From AP-15 sp963832875 (GTDB lineage Bacteria > Pseudomonadota > Alphaproteobacteria > ATCC43930 > CGMCC-115725): a stretch of 64,000 nt of DNA. Position numbers and translations under genes: made by a program. The stretch covers positions 744,001-808,000 of the forward strand of contig CAWHWB010000003.1 in assembly GCA_963832875.1 (NCBI GenBank), written 5' to 3'. The notes beneath the pieces were generated by a model. That model was not told the DNA's origin and made no database searches. It saw only the letters and a list, made by a program, of their open reading frames with translations. This document shows positions 43,440 to 54,400 of the stretch, piece after piece (position 1 is the stretch's first letter; each line of letters begins with the position of its first letter).

Positions 43440-44351
43440 CTAGTGCGGCCGGGGCCCGGGCTGCGGGCCCATGCGCCGGCGATTATGCTCGATCGCGAAG
43501 ATGTGGCTGTAGAGGGTCGCGGTCCATTGCTTGCCCTCCATGGTCATTTCAAGATAACGCAGCGCGTCGCCGATATAGCGCTCGACCTTGCTCCAATAGA
43601 ACTGCGGATAACATTCGACCAGATCGACCGGGCTGCTATAGCCGAGCTTCTCGTGAACGCCGTTTTCGACGAATTCATGGTAGAGCGCGTTGAGCTTGCG
43701 CGGGTAGAGCGGATCGCCCAATTGGCCGATCAGATCCCCGGCTCTGACCAGGCCCGCTTCGGTGTCGGTCGCGGCGTGGTCTTCGTCGTCCGGCACTGGG
43801 AACCGCGTCAACTCGATAGCATCGGCGATGCGCTCTTCGTCGATGAAGGAAACCGGCGCGAAACGCTCGCGCACCATGATCTTCCCGCGTTCCACGTGGT
43901 AGGGCATCAAATAGGCGTCGGAGGCCCCGCGCGGGGGCGTCACCGTGTTGCCGGCGTCGTCGATCACGAAATGATCGGCCGTGTCGCCGGCGCAGATGCC
44001 GCGCACATATCCGATGTCGTGGTTGAGCGCGGCCAAAATGGTATGGCCCCAATCGCTGGGCGTCATCGTCCGCTCCAGGCGACGGCCGCGCAAAATATCT
44101 TGGACGCACAAGGTGACCAGGGCCGTGTGCTCGCAATCGTGATAGAGGGCGTCGCTGCTGGCGATGCGTTCGATGACGAGCCGGGCGGCTTCGTCGAGCG
44201 CGGAGGCGATGTGCGGCTCCCGGTCGCCATAAATCCTGCGGTAGGTCTCGGCCAGGTTTCGACCCAATGCATCCGCCAAGAGGCTCGTCGGGTTCAGCAT
44301 CATCGCGTCCTCGAATAGGCTGACGGGATCGGCCCAGTATGCCACGTTCAT
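43440..44351 (-). CDS. HD-domain phosphohydrolase
   Basis: About 303 residues from MNVAYWADPVSLFED; an ATG at 44414 would add 21. The HD metal motif is split in the usual way: YHDCEHTALV near the first third and AALNHDIGYVRGICAG after it, with the distal aspartate in VRAGDLIGQLGDP. The helical remainder ends IFAIEHNRRRMGP. It acts on phosphomonoester or nucleotide-like substrates by family; no cyclic-di-GMP HD-GYP motif is present. Confidence 0.78.
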   Translation of the reverse strand: MNVAYWADPVSLFEDAMMLNPTSLLADALGRNLAETYRRIYGDREPHIASALDEAARLVIERIASSDALYHDCEHTALVTLCVQDILRGRRLERTMTPSDWGHTILAALNHDIGYVRGICAGDTADHFVIDDAGNTVTPPRGASDAYLMPYHVERGKIMVRERFAPVSFIDEERIADAIELTRFPVPDDEDHAATDTEAGLVRAGDLIGQLGDPLYPRKLNALYHEFVENGVHEKLGYSSPVDLVECYPQFYWSKVERYIGDALRYLEMTMEGKQWTATLYSHIFAIEHNRRRMGPQPGPRPH

Positions 44352-44527
44352 CGAGATCGCCAGCACGGCATCGCATATCGGGCTTCCGGCCGCGGTCCGG
44401 AAGGACAGGACCATGGGTTTCGCCGCTCAACCCATCCTCGTCGGTCACGCCTCAGCCTCTCGATTGGCCCTTTTTTAAAGTTGAATTTCTCCTTAGCAAA
44501 TGCGCTTTCGCGTGGCATGTTCGACCG

Positions 44528-46282
44528 GTGTGGAGTCGCAGCAGAAAATCGGCATCCAGGTGGGCTCGGTGGCGTCATCGCGCCCCGATTGCGGCGCTGT
44601 TGTGGATCGCGGCCGGTACCAACGCGCTGGCGCAGACCGGGATCGCCAACCCGATCGTCATCCCCAGCGAGCGCCCGCAAAACCGAGGCGCGCCATTGCC
44701 GGGCGTGGTACCGAGCTCGCCGCCTCCGGCCAATCTCACAGTGCCGATCGCACCGTCCGCGCCAGTCACGCCGCCGCCCACAACCCGCCGGCGCTTTATC
44801 CTGCGCAAAGTCGATGTGGTCGGCAACACGGTCATTGATGATCGATCGATCCGCGCCGTCGTCGCTCCCTATATCGGCAAGTCGGTGACCCTCGATGATC
44901 TGGAGCAAATTCGCCGCCGGTTTACCCGGCTCTATATCGATCGCGGCTATATCAACTCCGGCGCGGTGCTGCCCAATCAGAACGTGACGAACGGGGTGGT
45001 CACCTATCGCTTTGTCGAAGGGCGGGTGACCGGCATCAACGTTAGCGGAACCAACCACTTCAAGCCGGAGTACTTCAGCTCGCGTCTCGCCCGCGCCGCC
45101 GAAGCTCCGTTCAACATTGGAAACCTCGAGGACGAACAGCAGATCCTGCTGCAAGACCCGCTGCTCAGCCGCCTCAACCTCGAGCTGGTGCCGGGCCTGG
45201 TGCCGGGCGAGGCGCGGCTGAACGCCGATGTGCTCGAGGGAAGCCGCTATTCGTTGTCGGCCCAGATCGCCGACGACCAGTCGCCGACGGTCGGGGAAAC
45301 GCGCGGCCAGCTCCAGGGCACCTTCGCCAACATCCTCGGGGTCGGCGACCTGTTGAGCGCGGAATACGGGCGCAGCGGAGCCCTGAACGACGGGTATATC
45401 GCCTATTCGGTGCCGCTCGCCAGCGACGACACCCGCCTCAGCCTGCGCTACGATCGGAACGGGACCGTGGTCGTGACCCCGGTGCTGGTGCCGCTCAATA
45501 TCACCAGCAGCTACTCGAGCGTCGGCGTCGGGCTCAGCCGTCCGTTCTACCGCACCCCGGAACAGAACCTAACGCTCGGGATCAGCCTGGAGCGGCGCCA
45601 GGAGCAGACCTTCCTGCTCGGGATGCCGTTCGACTTCGTTGCTGGCTCCGAGAACGGCAACACCAATGTGACGGCTTTGCGCCTGTCGCAGAGCTGGCTC
45701 GACCGCAATGCCGAGCACGCCCTGGCACTGCGCTCGACCCTCAGCTTCGGGCTGCAGGCCCTCGGCGCCACGGTAACGGACACGCCGCCGACCGGCCAGT
45801 TCTTCGCCTGGCTCGGCCAGGCTCAATATGTGCGCCGGCTCTGGAAAGACGTGGAGGGGCTGGTGCGCGCCGACCTTCAGCTCAGCGATCGGCCGCTGTT
45901 TCAAATCGAGCAGTTTGCCTTGGGCGGCATCGACACGGTGCGCGGTTATCGCGAATATCTGACGGTCACCGATGACGCCGCCCTGATCTCGGCCGAGCTG
46001 CACATCCCGGTCGGCAAGCTGCGCGTTCCCTATCTGTCGAAAACCGATGAGGCCGGGACCGTGCAGATCGTGCCGTTTTACGATTACGGCCGTGGTTGGG
46101 ATGTCGACCGGCCGACCCCGTACCCGTCCAGCATTTCCGGCGTCGGCGCCGGGCTGCGCTGGCTGATCGGTTCGGGGGTCACAGCGGAGTTCTATTATGC
46201 CAAGGCGCTGCGCAACGTAGAGGCCGGCAACTCGCTGGAAGACCACGGCATCTATTTCCGCGTGACGACGGTCTTTTTCTGA
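44528..46282 (+). CDS. ShlB/FhaC/HecB-type TpsB outer-membrane transporter
   Basis: About 584 residues from a GTG at 44528; the start is uncertain because no ATG with a signal peptide is in frame. A basic leader and hydrophobic segment (IAALLWIAAGTNALAQ) form the signal peptide. A proline-rich linker leads to POTRA domains (FILRKVDVVGNTVIDDRSIRA; LYIDRGYINSGAVLPNQ; VTYRFVEGRVTGINVSG), then a 16-stranded barrel ending GIYFRVTTVFF with the terminal Phe needed for BAM. It exports a TpsA protein across the outer membrane. It converges with the tpsA operon, whose product at 51421-55965 is the obvious client. Confidence 0.9.
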   Translation: MWSRSRKSASRWARWRHRAPIAALLWIAAGTNALAQTGIANPIVIPSERPQNRGAPLPGVVPSSPPPANLTVPIAPSAPVTPPPTTRRRFILRKVDVVGNTVIDDRSIRAVVAPYIGKSVTLDDLEQIRRRFTRLYIDRGYINSGAVLPNQNVTNGVVTYRFVEGRVTGINVSGTNHFKPEYFSSRLARAAEAPFNIGNLEDEQQILLQDPLLSRLNLELVPGLVPGEARLNADVLEGSRYSLSAQIADDQSPTVGETRGQLQGTFANILGVGDLLSAEYGRSGALNDGYIAYSVPLASDDTRLSLRYDRNGTVVVTPVLVPLNITSSYSSVGVGLSRPFYRTPEQNLTLGISLERRQEQTFLLGMPFDFVAGSENGNTNVTALRLSQSWLDRNAEHALALRSTLSFGLQALGATVTDTPPTGQFFAWLGQAQYVRRLWKDVEGLVRADLQLSDRPLFQIEQFALGGIDTVRGYREYLTVTDDAALISAELHIPVGKLRVPYLSKTDEAGTVQIVPFYDYGRGWDVDRPTPYPSSISGVGAGLRWLIGSGVTAEFYYAKALRNVEAGNSLEDHGIYFRVTTVFF

Positions 46283-46301
46283 TGGAGCTGCGCAGATCTC
46301 C

Positions 46302-47039
46302 CTATCTGGCGGCCGTGGTGTCGGCGGCTCGCAACTGGTAGCCGGGTTCGCCGAGCCCGACTTCACCCATCAGCGCGTCCAGCGCGGCGTGGTCGGAGGG
46401 TGCGGCCTCGGCGGCGGCGGCGACGGCGTCGTACCAAAACCCGGCGCGCGCGTAGAGTGCCGCGCGGCGGGCCGGCGGCGCGGTGCGTACCGAGTTTTCA
46501 ACGGCCGCATCGGGCGTGCCGAGCAGCAACGTGGCGCTGCCCACGATGTCGCGCGAGCGCGCGTTGGCATCGAGGATTGCCGACACCGACCAAGTATAGA
46601 CAACGCCCGGCTGCAGCCGGACATGATAGTCGGCGACATCGAGACCATAGACGCCGGCGGCGCTCGGCGGCGGAATATTGGCTTCGATCACCGGGACGGG
46701 CTGCATCGGCGCGCTGATCGTGAACTGGGTCGGCCAGGTAACCGGACCCGACACATAGAAATAAAGCTCCGGCGTCGCGCTCGCACTGAGCCCGGTGTTC
46801 CCGCCGGGCGCCAGCAGCTCGATCGTCGGCAGCGGCGCCGCCGTTAGGTAGGTGCCGCGCGAGGCCCCGCCGACGCGGCCGCCGGGCGCGCCGCGCGGCG
46901 GCGGTATATAAGCGGGCAATCCTCCTCCCGCCTTTGGCGCGGGGGCCGTGGTCTGGCTGGTCTGTGCCCGGGAGAGAGGCGGCGCGATGACGCCCCCCGC
47001 CATCAACATACAGAGAAGACCGGTGAGGACCTTGATCAC
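46302..47039 (-). CDS. DUF928 domain protein
   Basis: 245 residues. A signal peptide (VLTGLLCMLMAGGVIAPPLSRAQ), then the DUF928 signature YIPPPRGAPGGRVGGASRG, a strand-rich domain and a C-terminal helical part (RRAALYARAGFWYDAVAAAAEAAP). DUF928 proteins are known mostly from cyanobacteria and relatives, beside CHAT and TPS genes; their task is unknown. It is the last gene of the operon, 12 bp after the CHAT gene, and ends 19 bp from the convergent tpsB. Confidence 0.85.
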   Translation of the reverse strand: MIKVLTGLLCMLMAGGVIAPPLSRAQTSQTTAPAPKAGGGLPAYIPPPRGAPGGRVGGASRGTYLTAAPLPTIELLAPGGNTGLSASATPELYFYVSGPVTWPTQFTISAPMQPVPVIEANIPPPSAAGVYGLDVADYHVRLQPGVVYTWSVSAILDANARSRDIVGSATLLLGTPDAAVENSVRTAPPARRAALYARAGFWYDAVAAAAEAAPSDHAALDALMGEVGLGEPGYQLRAADTTAAR

Positions 47040-47051
47040 CGCCCCCCCCCT

Positions 47052-49340
47052 TTACAGCCAGTTGCCGATCAGCAGGAACGGCGCCCAATAGGCCGGGTGG
47101 GCAAAGCGCGGGTCGGCGGCGAGGGCCAGCTGGGCCGCGCGCAGGGCTTGCGCCTTGGACAACCGGCCTCCCCGCAGGGCCTTGTAGAAATCGGTGACCA
47201 GTTCGCCGGATGCGACGTCGTTGATGTACCAAAGGGTCGCAAGCGCGCTGCGTGCGCCCGCTTTGAGCGCCACGCCGGCCAGACCCAATGCGTCGCGATC
47301 GTCGCCGCTCGCGGTTTCGCACGCGCTTAGAATCAAGAGCTCGAGCGGGTTCTCGCGCGGCGGACCGTATTTGATGTCCAATTCGAGATCATCCATCGTC
47401 AGCTTGCCGTCATAGGCGAGCACGAAAGTTCGACTGGGGTCGGTGCCGAACTGCCCATGCGAGGCGATATGGACGATGTCGTAGCGCCCGCTCTTCAGGT
47501 CATTGGCGAACCTGGATCGGGTGAACTCGTCGTTCAGCAGCACATCGCCGCCCTCGATCGAATGGACCTCGGAAACCTCGTGCGGCACGTTGGGCAGCCG
47601 GACGTAGCCGTCCACACTTTGCGAGATGCCGAGAATGAGTGCGGTGCCGGAGCTGGCGGTGAGCGGCTCCGGCTCGACCAGTTTGAGGCTGGGGGCGATC
47701 GCGGTCGCATATCGGTCGATCAAAAAATGGGTCCCGTCGTTCAGCGCGGCGAACGGGACAATTCGCAGCACTTCGTCTGGCACGATGACCAAGGTGTCGA
47801 TGTGATGAGCCTCCAGCAGCGGCTCGATCGGACGAATGATCTGGTCATAGAGCCGCCACGCCGGCACCAGGTATTCGTTGGTCGTACGCTTCTCCAGCAG
47901 CGCCCGGAACTGCTGTACCTCCTGGCGCAGGACTGGTTCGGGCACGGCTGTGGTGAACTGTTTTTCTTCCCCGCCGATGCTGACCAGCATCTCCAGCCGG
48001 TCGGGCAGCGAAATCGGGTAGAGGACGGCGGTCCCCGGCGCGATGCTTTCGATCGAGCGCTTCTTGGCTTCGAAACTGGCGACGCAGGTATCGCGAAAAT
48101 AGTCCTGGAGCTCGGTCTCCTTCAGTTCTTCGATCGTGTCGCGCGCCTCCCGGATCAGCGCCGGGCTCTCGGCCGGGTCGGTCCGCGCGCGGCGCAGCAA
48201 GAGGTCGGTGAATTCGAGGTAGAGCGGGCCGAAGGTGGTCCGGTAGGACGAGCGCCCGTCGCGATATTCGACCGGGATGTCCTGCCGCACGGATTGCAGC
48301 TCGGCGACGGCGCGGCGATAGCTCGCCAGCGCCTGATCGTTTTGGCCGCGTCGATGTTCGAGGCGCGCGCGCTGCCAGTCCCAACGGTACGACAAATCCG
48401 GCGACGATGCCTGTTGCGCGGCGAGCGCCGCCTGCTCGGTCAAGGCCGCGGCGTCGTCGAGCCGGCCCGCACGCTCATAGAGATGGCCGAGGCTGCCGTC
48501 GGCGAGCGAGGAAATTTTGGGATTGTGCAAGGTCGCGGCCGTCGCCGCCGCGGCGCGGAAGGCGCGTTCGGCGACCGCTTGGGCGCCGGGTGGAATTTCA
48601 CCCTTCGGCTCGAACACCGCCGATCCGGCAGAAACCAGCGCCAACCCGTTGGCATAGGAAGGTGGCAGGCTGGCGAGCGCGTCCACCGCTCGCGTCAACA
48701 GTTGGGTCGCATGCGCCCAGTCGTTGCCGCGCAACGCCAGTCGCGCCGCGTTGGTCTCGGCGGTGGCGGCGAGCGCCGCGTCGCCGGCCGTTCCGGCGTT
48801 GGCGATCGCCTGCGCATAGGCGCTCGCCGCTGCGGCCGGTCGGCTCGTCGACGCGTAGAGGTTGCCGAGATCGTTCTCGCTCGCAGCGAGGGTGGTCCAG
48901 TCGCGCAAGCGGCTGGCGAGGTCGCGGCTGCGGTCGAGCAGCGGCTCCGCGACCGCGGTGCGCCGCGACATGAACGCGAGATTGCCTAAGGCTCCGCTGG
49001 TCGCCGCGATCAGCGCCTGATCGTTGCTCTGCTCGGCCTTTGAGAGGGCGTCTTCCAGGTCGCTGCTGGCGTCGCGGTAATAACCTTCGACCCGGTAGGC
49101 CTCGCCGCGCCTGGCCAGGGCTTGCGCCTCGAGATCGGTCTGGCCGCTCAGGCGGCACAGCCGGATTGCATCCGACCAGTGCCGCGTCGCGGCGACGATG
49201 TCGCCGGCCCGGTAGGCCGCCGTCCCGCGGCCAAGATAATCGAGCGCGGCGTCGCGCTCGCTCTGGGCCTGTGCAGCGGCCGTGCCTGTCCCAAAGAGCG
49301 ACACGACGAGCAACAGCGCCAACAATCGAATGCGGCTCAT
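47052..49340 (-). CDS. TPR-CHAT caspase-like protease, exported
   Basis: 762 residues. A signal peptide (RLLALLLVVSLFGTGTAAAQ) and about 400 residues of TPR-like helices are followed by a CHAT domain (about 470-762). The predicted catalytic pair is His628 in HIASHGQFG and Cys674 in LSACETASGDD. GLAGVALKAGARSALATLWYINDVAS is typical of CHAT. CHAT peptidases of the Craspase type are cytoplasmic; this one carries a signal, so it should work in the periplasm or on the surface next to the TPS exoprotein. It overlaps the cyclase gene by four bases. Confidence 0.9.
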   Translation of the reverse strand: MSRIRLLALLLVVSLFGTGTAAAQAQSERDAALDYLGRGTAAYRAGDIVAATRHWSDAIRLCRLSGQTDLEAQALARRGEAYRVEGYYRDASSDLEDALSKAEQSNDQALIAATSGALGNLAFMSRRTAVAEPLLDRSRDLASRLRDWTTLAASENDLGNLYASTSRPAAAASAYAQAIANAGTAGDAALAATAETNAARLALRGNDWAHATQLLTRAVDALASLPPSYANGLALVSAGSAVFEPKGEIPPGAQAVAERAFRAAAATAATLHNPKISSLADGSLGHLYERAGRLDDAAALTEQAALAAQQASSPDLSYRWDWQRARLEHRRGQNDQALASYRRAVAELQSVRQDIPVEYRDGRSSYRTTFGPLYLEFTDLLLRRARTDPAESPALIREARDTIEELKETELQDYFRDTCVASFEAKKRSIESIAPGTAVLYPISLPDRLEMLVSIGGEEKQFTTAVPEPVLRQEVQQFRALLEKRTTNEYLVPAWRLYDQIIRPIEPLLEAHHIDTLVIVPDEVLRIVPFAALNDGTHFLIDRYATAIAPSLKLVEPEPLTASSGTALILGISQSVDGYVRLPNVPHEVSEVHSIEGGDVLLNDEFTRSRFANDLKSGRYDIVHIASHGQFGTDPSRTFVLAYDGKLTMDDLELDIKYGPPRENPLELLILSACETASGDDRDALGLAGVALKAGARSALATLWYINDVASGELVTDFYKALRGGRLSKAQALRAAQLALAADPRFAHPAYWAPFLLIGNWL

Positions 49341-51424
49341 TTCTCGGTCATCACGATCAGGGTGCCTGATTCGCCAGCAGCAAGGCGCTGGCAATGGAAC
49401 GTGACGCAGGGGTCGTCGGAGTAATCGCGGTGCAGCGCGGCAAACAGCTCGGGAGCCTCGGGCAACGCCGCCTGCAACGCTCGAAAAGCGGCGTCGTAAC
49501 GGTCAAGTCGGTCCCGGTCGCGCCCCTGATCCGCAGCGGCGAGCGGCTCGAAGACCTCGGTCGCTCCGCGCCGTCCCTTGACCACAAATGATCCGATCGG
49601 ACGGAAACGGTTGCGCAGCGCCTGGCGGACAATCTCGCCGGAAACGCAAATTCGGGTGCCGATGGTTTTATTCAATCCTTCGAGCCTCGACCCGGTGTTC
49701 AGCATGTCGCCGAGAGCGGAATACTTCAGCCGTGTGCGAGCGCCCATATTGCCGACAATGGCGATGCCGGTATGCACGCCGATCCGCGTGTGGCCGAAAT
49801 CGACGCCACGGGACTTCTGCAAAGCGCTGAAACGGGTCGCGAACTCGTTGACGCCCAATGCAGCGCTGACCGCCCGGTCAGCGTGGTCCGGCATTGACAG
49901 CGGCGCGCCGAAAAATGCCAGCACCGCGTCGCCGATGAACTCGTTCACCATGCCGCCCTGCGCGAAGATCGCTTCGCACACCCCATCGAAATAATCGATG
50001 CAGATGGTCGCAAGAAATTCCGGATCGACGTTTTCGGAAAGCGTGGTAAATCCGGCGACGTCGGTGAACAGCACCGAGATCTCTCGCCGTTCGCCGCCGA
50101 GTTTCGGCAGTGTATCCAATTCCAGCATCTGGGCGATGACGGCGGGCGGAAGATAATGCTCGAAGCTCTTCCGCAACAGCGCGCGAGAGCGGTTGCTGGC
50201 AGCGTGCATGATCCGGTTGGTCAACCCTGCCGCGCCGACCCACGCGATCCCGGCAGGGAGCGCCGGCAGGAGCACCGCCGCGCCGAAGGCTGCATAGACA
50301 ATGCCGGCCAAGGCCAGCAAGCCGGCCGACGTCCCGACCACCGCCGGGATCGTGGAGGCGACCAGGATGCCCAGCACAGCGCCCCCCATCGCCCAGGCCC
50401 AGATCCACAAATCCTCGATTCCGCGCGGCAGCAGGGTCAGGATCGGGGCGCCCTTGGCTTCGCGGATCAGTTGGTCCGCGACATGCGCGTGAAGCGCCAC
50501 GCCGTAGATCGTGTCGGCATTGTGGAAGCCGCTGTTGAATGGTGTCGAAAACGAGTTGTTGACGCTGACCGATGTGATGCCGACGATGACCGCCCGGCCG
50601 CGAACCAGCGCGGCGGCGTCGTTGCGGTGGATGACGTCGCCGATGCTCTTGAACGGAAAGGGGTCGCGCCCGCCGCGATAGTCGAGCAGGACCTGGTAGC
50701 CGCGACTGTCGACCTCGATGTAAGGGCCGCGCAACTCGTCGAGCGGTGCGATCACCGCCTTGCCGAGCCGCAGGTCGCCGTCGGGCCCGGGTCCCAGCCC
50801 AATGTTCTCGGGGGCCAGATAGCCGAGCGCCAGAGCCATCCCCATTGCCGGATAATTGTTGACGCCGTCATCGGCAAACAGCAGTCCGCGGCGGACGATA
50901 TTTCCCGAATCGGGGATCGTGTCGGCGAGCACCGCTTGCGGTGTGCCACGCAAGATCGCGGGTGGAGGAACACCCGGGCTGCTGGCGCCCTTGAGCTTGA
51001 ACGCCCAGTCGATGTTCTTGTACTTGGCAAGAACCGCTGCAAGCCGCTTGGTGCCGGGCGGCTCCGGATGATCGCGATAGAGGTCGACGCCGATCACCCG
51101 CGGCTGCCAGCTTTCGATCCGCTCCAATAAGGTGGCGAGGTCTCCGTCGCGCAATGGCCAGTCGAAATGTTCGACATCGGCTTCGGTGCCGCCGACCAGC
51201 ACAACGCGGCTGCTCGGGTGATGCCCCGCCCAGGCGACGACCAACATGTCGTAGATCTGGAGTTCGAAAGGCTGCAGCAGGCCATAGCCGCGCAGCAATA
51301 TGATAATCGCGGCGACAATGTTGCCGCCGATCACCGCTTTGAGCGTGGCGCCGCGCAGCAGCCGTGCAAAACGATTTCGCGCCGGGCGCACATGGCTCGA
51401 TGCGGTGCCGGCGGTGCTGCTCAT
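49337..51424 (-). CDS. CHASE2 sensor adenylate/guanylate cyclase
   Basis: 695 residues. One N-terminal transmembrane helix (about 28-46) leads into a periplasmic CHASE2 domain (about 50-330). Three more membrane helices (about 338-410) follow, then a class III nucleotidyl cyclase domain (about 445-610) with the metal aspartates in LFTDVAGFTT and FIGDAVLAFFGAP and KYSALGDMLNTGSRLE. It should turn an outside signal into cAMP or cGMP. It overlaps the exoprotein gene before it and the CHAT gene after it by ATGA, so the three are made in step. Confidence 0.92.
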   Translation of the reverse strand: MSSTAGTASSHVRPARNRFARLLRGATLKAVIGGNIVAAIIILLRGYGLLQPFELQIYDMLVVAWAGHHPSSRVVLVGGTEADVEHFDWPLRDGDLATLLERIESWQPRVIGVDLYRDHPEPPGTKRLAAVLAKYKNIDWAFKLKGASSPGVPPPAILRGTPQAVLADTIPDSGNIVRRGLLFADDGVNNYPAMGMALALGYLAPENIGLGPGPDGDLRLGKAVIAPLDELRGPYIEVDSRGYQVLLDYRGGRDPFPFKSIGDVIHRNDAAALVRGRAVIVGITSVSVNNSFSTPFNSGFHNADTIYGVALHAHVADQLIREAKGAPILTLLPRGIEDLWIWAWAMGGAVLGILVASTIPAVVGTSAGLLALAGIVYAAFGAAVLLPALPAGIAWVGAAGLTNRIMHAASNRSRALLRKSFEHYLPPAVIAQMLELDTLPKLGGERREISVLFTDVAGFTTLSENVDPEFLATICIDYFDGVCEAIFAQGGMVNEFIGDAVLAFFGAPLSMPDHADRAVSAALGVNEFATRFSALQKSRGVDFGHTRIGVHTGIAIVGNMGARTRLKYSALGDMLNTGSRLEGLNKTIGTRICVSGEIVRQALRNRFRPIGSFVVKGRRGATEVFEPLAAADQGRDRDRLDRYDAAFRALQAALPEAPELFAALHRDYSDDPCVTFHCQRLAAGESGTLIVMTEK

Positions 51425-54400
51425 CGCGCGCCGCAGAGCATCGTCAGGCGAAGGCTCGTGTGCAGCGCGCTCTGCGTCCCGGTCGCTATGGTCGGGTTCG
51501 GGGTCGGCGCGGCGGCGTGCCGTGTCGAAGGGAGGTCGCGGCCGGCGAGATAAAGCGCCGGCAGCGTGGCGTCAGGGTCCTGCGGCAGACCGCCCCGCCC
51601 GGCCTCGATCAGGCTCGATTGCGGCCGGTTGGCCCGGGCGGCGCAGCTGTCGCGGGTCAGCGCCACGGCATTGCGCAACTGGCTCGACAGCACCACCAGC
51701 GTGCCGTTCAGATCGACGAGCGGCCCATCGATCGTGACCAGCCCGGAGACGCCGAGCTGCGATGTGGCCGAGACGATGCTGCCGGCGGACGCGATATAGG
51801 CACCGGCGTCGATCGTGATGTTGCCGCCGTGTCCCTCGATCGCCTGGGCAATGATGTTGCTCTGGTCGAGCACCGCGAGCTGTGGGTCGATCAGGATATT
51901 GCCGCCGTTGCCGGTCTCGCCTTTGACCGAGGTGGTGACCTGGCTGTTGACCAGATAGAGGAAGTCGCCGACCGACAAAGTGATGTTGCCGCCGCTGGCG
52001 GTCGAGGTCTCCGCCTCGGTCGAAATGCCGGCGCCGTTGCTGGTCAGCAGGCGGACCGCCGCGAGGGTGATCGACCCAGCGTCGCCGCTGCCGGTCGACC
52101 GGGCGGTGATCTGCGGCCCCGGGCCGGAGAGCGTGATATCGCCGGCGACGGTCACGGCGACGTCGCCGCCTTTGCCGGGGCCGGCGGTCGAGCTGGCGAT
52201 CTGCGCCCCGTCCTCGACCAGGAGGCTGCCGGCCGCAACCGTCACGTCGCCGCCCGGCCCGGATTGCGGACCGGTCGCCGAGGCGGCGATCTCGGTGCCC
52301 ATCCCATCGAGCACCAGCGCCCCCGGCGTGGTCACCGCGACCAAACCGCCGGCGCCGCTGCCGGCCGTGGTGCTGGCGATCTCCCCGCCCGTCGTAATCG
52401 TGACCTGCGGCGCCGTCACCATGACCGACCCGGCGTTGCCGCTCGCCGTAACGCTCGCCGAGGCGGTGATCCCGGTGCCCGGATCGCTCAACGTCAGCGG
52501 CCCCTGCGCCGCCACCTGCACGCTGCCTCCCGCGCCAGCCCCGGCGGTGCTCGAGGTCACCTCCGCGCCATCCGACAGCGCGATCATGCCGCCCGCTGTC
52601 AACATCACTTCGCCCGCCGCACCGCTCGACCCCGGCAAGGACGCGGCGCTGACCCCGCCGGGCGACCCGTCCGACCCCAGACCTGAAAGGGTGGCCGCAT
52701 CCGCTACCGTCACCGCGACGTTGCCGCCGTTTCCGGCGCCGGCGGTGGCGCTGGCGACAAGTCCGCCATTGGTGATCGAGAGGGTTCCTGCGGTGACACC
52801 GAGATCGCCGGCTTGGCCGGTGCTTCCGGGCCCGGCGATCGCCGAAATGCTGGAGCCGCCGCCGTCGATCGACAGAAATCCCGGCACATCGACCACAGCC
52901 ACGCCGCCGTTTCCGGAGCCGAAAGTGCTGCTCGAAATCTCGCCCATATTGGTCAGCGACAAGGTTCCGGCGTTTACGGTCAGCCTGCCGGCGTTTCCGG
53001 TGCTTTCGGTATCGGCCGAGATGCTGGACGAGCCGTCGATCGACAGCGCGCCGGCCGCGTCGACCGCGACGCTTCCCCCCGCGCCGGAGCCAAAGGTAGC
53101 CGAGGTGATCTGTGCATTGTCGGTGAGGGCGATCTGCGGCGCGGTCACCACGACCGACCCGGCATGACCTATCGAACCTTGGATGGTTTCCGTTCCAATA
53201 CGCGACCCGGTTCCATCGATTGATAGGAGGCCATCGACGGCAACGGTCACGCTGCCGGCGCTTCCTTTGCTCGCCGGGAAGTCGTCATCCGGTCGGAGCG
53301 CGCTCGAAATCGCCCCGCCGTTGACGACCGAGAGCGCACCGGCCGCGACGGTCACATCGCCCGCATTCCCCGTGCTCCCCGCGTAGGAATTCGTGGCAAT
53401 GCCGGTCGGCAGCAAATCGGGATCGGTCCCTGCCCCGTCGATCGTCAGCTGACCGTCGACCGTGACGAAGACGCTGCCGCCGTTTCCGGATGCGGGCCCA
53501 AGCCCGCGGACTTCGGCTGTACTGCTGGAAATCAGACCGATATGAGCAATTGACAATGTGCCGGCGGTGACGGTGACGGTGCCGGCGTCGCCGCTGCCCT
53601 CGCTCGTGGCGGTGATCCCCGTCAGCCCAGTAGGGTTGCTCCCAGCGCCGTCGATCGTCAGCCCACCGTCAACCATGACGGCGACCTGTCCGCCCTTTCC
53701 AGATGCAAGTGTGGCACTCTCGATTTCGCCGTTGCTGTCGATCGACAAGTTGCCCGCTGTGACCATTACGTTGCCGGCGTTGCCGGTGCTCGCCGGCAAA
53801 TAGCCGGAGGACCCGGGGGTCCCGGAGGGCCCGAGCGCGGTGCTCGAAATCTCGCCGTAATTTGCGAGCTTAATGCTGCTCGCATTGACGCTGATGGTGC
53901 CCGCTTGTCCGGTGCTGCCCGGATCGGCGTCGGATGTGATCCCCGTGAAGAAGTTGGGATCGCCTCCAGCTCCATCGATCGTCAGCTCGCCGGCAACGTT
54001 GACTGATACGCTGCCACCGTTGCCGCCCACCGTGTCGCTCGCAATCAGACCGTTGCTGAGAAGAGCAACTTCGCCTGCGCTGACGCTGACGGCACCCGCA
54101 TTGCCGGTACCCTGGGAACCTGCCGAGATGCCGGTTTGGAATTGTGGGGTTCCACCTGGACCATTGACCGACAGCGCCCCCGCCACGTCGACCGACACGT
54201 TGCCGCTGTCTCCGGCCCCGAAAGTGACGCTCTGAAGCAAACCATAGCTGCGGATAGTCAAGGCCCCGGCAGTGACCGCGACATCGCCCGCATTGCCGCT
54301 TCCGCCCTCGAACTGCTGGGAGCCGATGCCGTCCAGATATGAGGGACCGGCGCCGACCGACATGTCGATCGCAATCGACCCAGCGTTGACGGTCACTTTT

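Noticed and set aside
51364..53167. Long forward frames opposite the exoprotein gene
   Set aside because: They mirror the repeat structure of the reverse-strand gene; proline and arginine-rich without domains.
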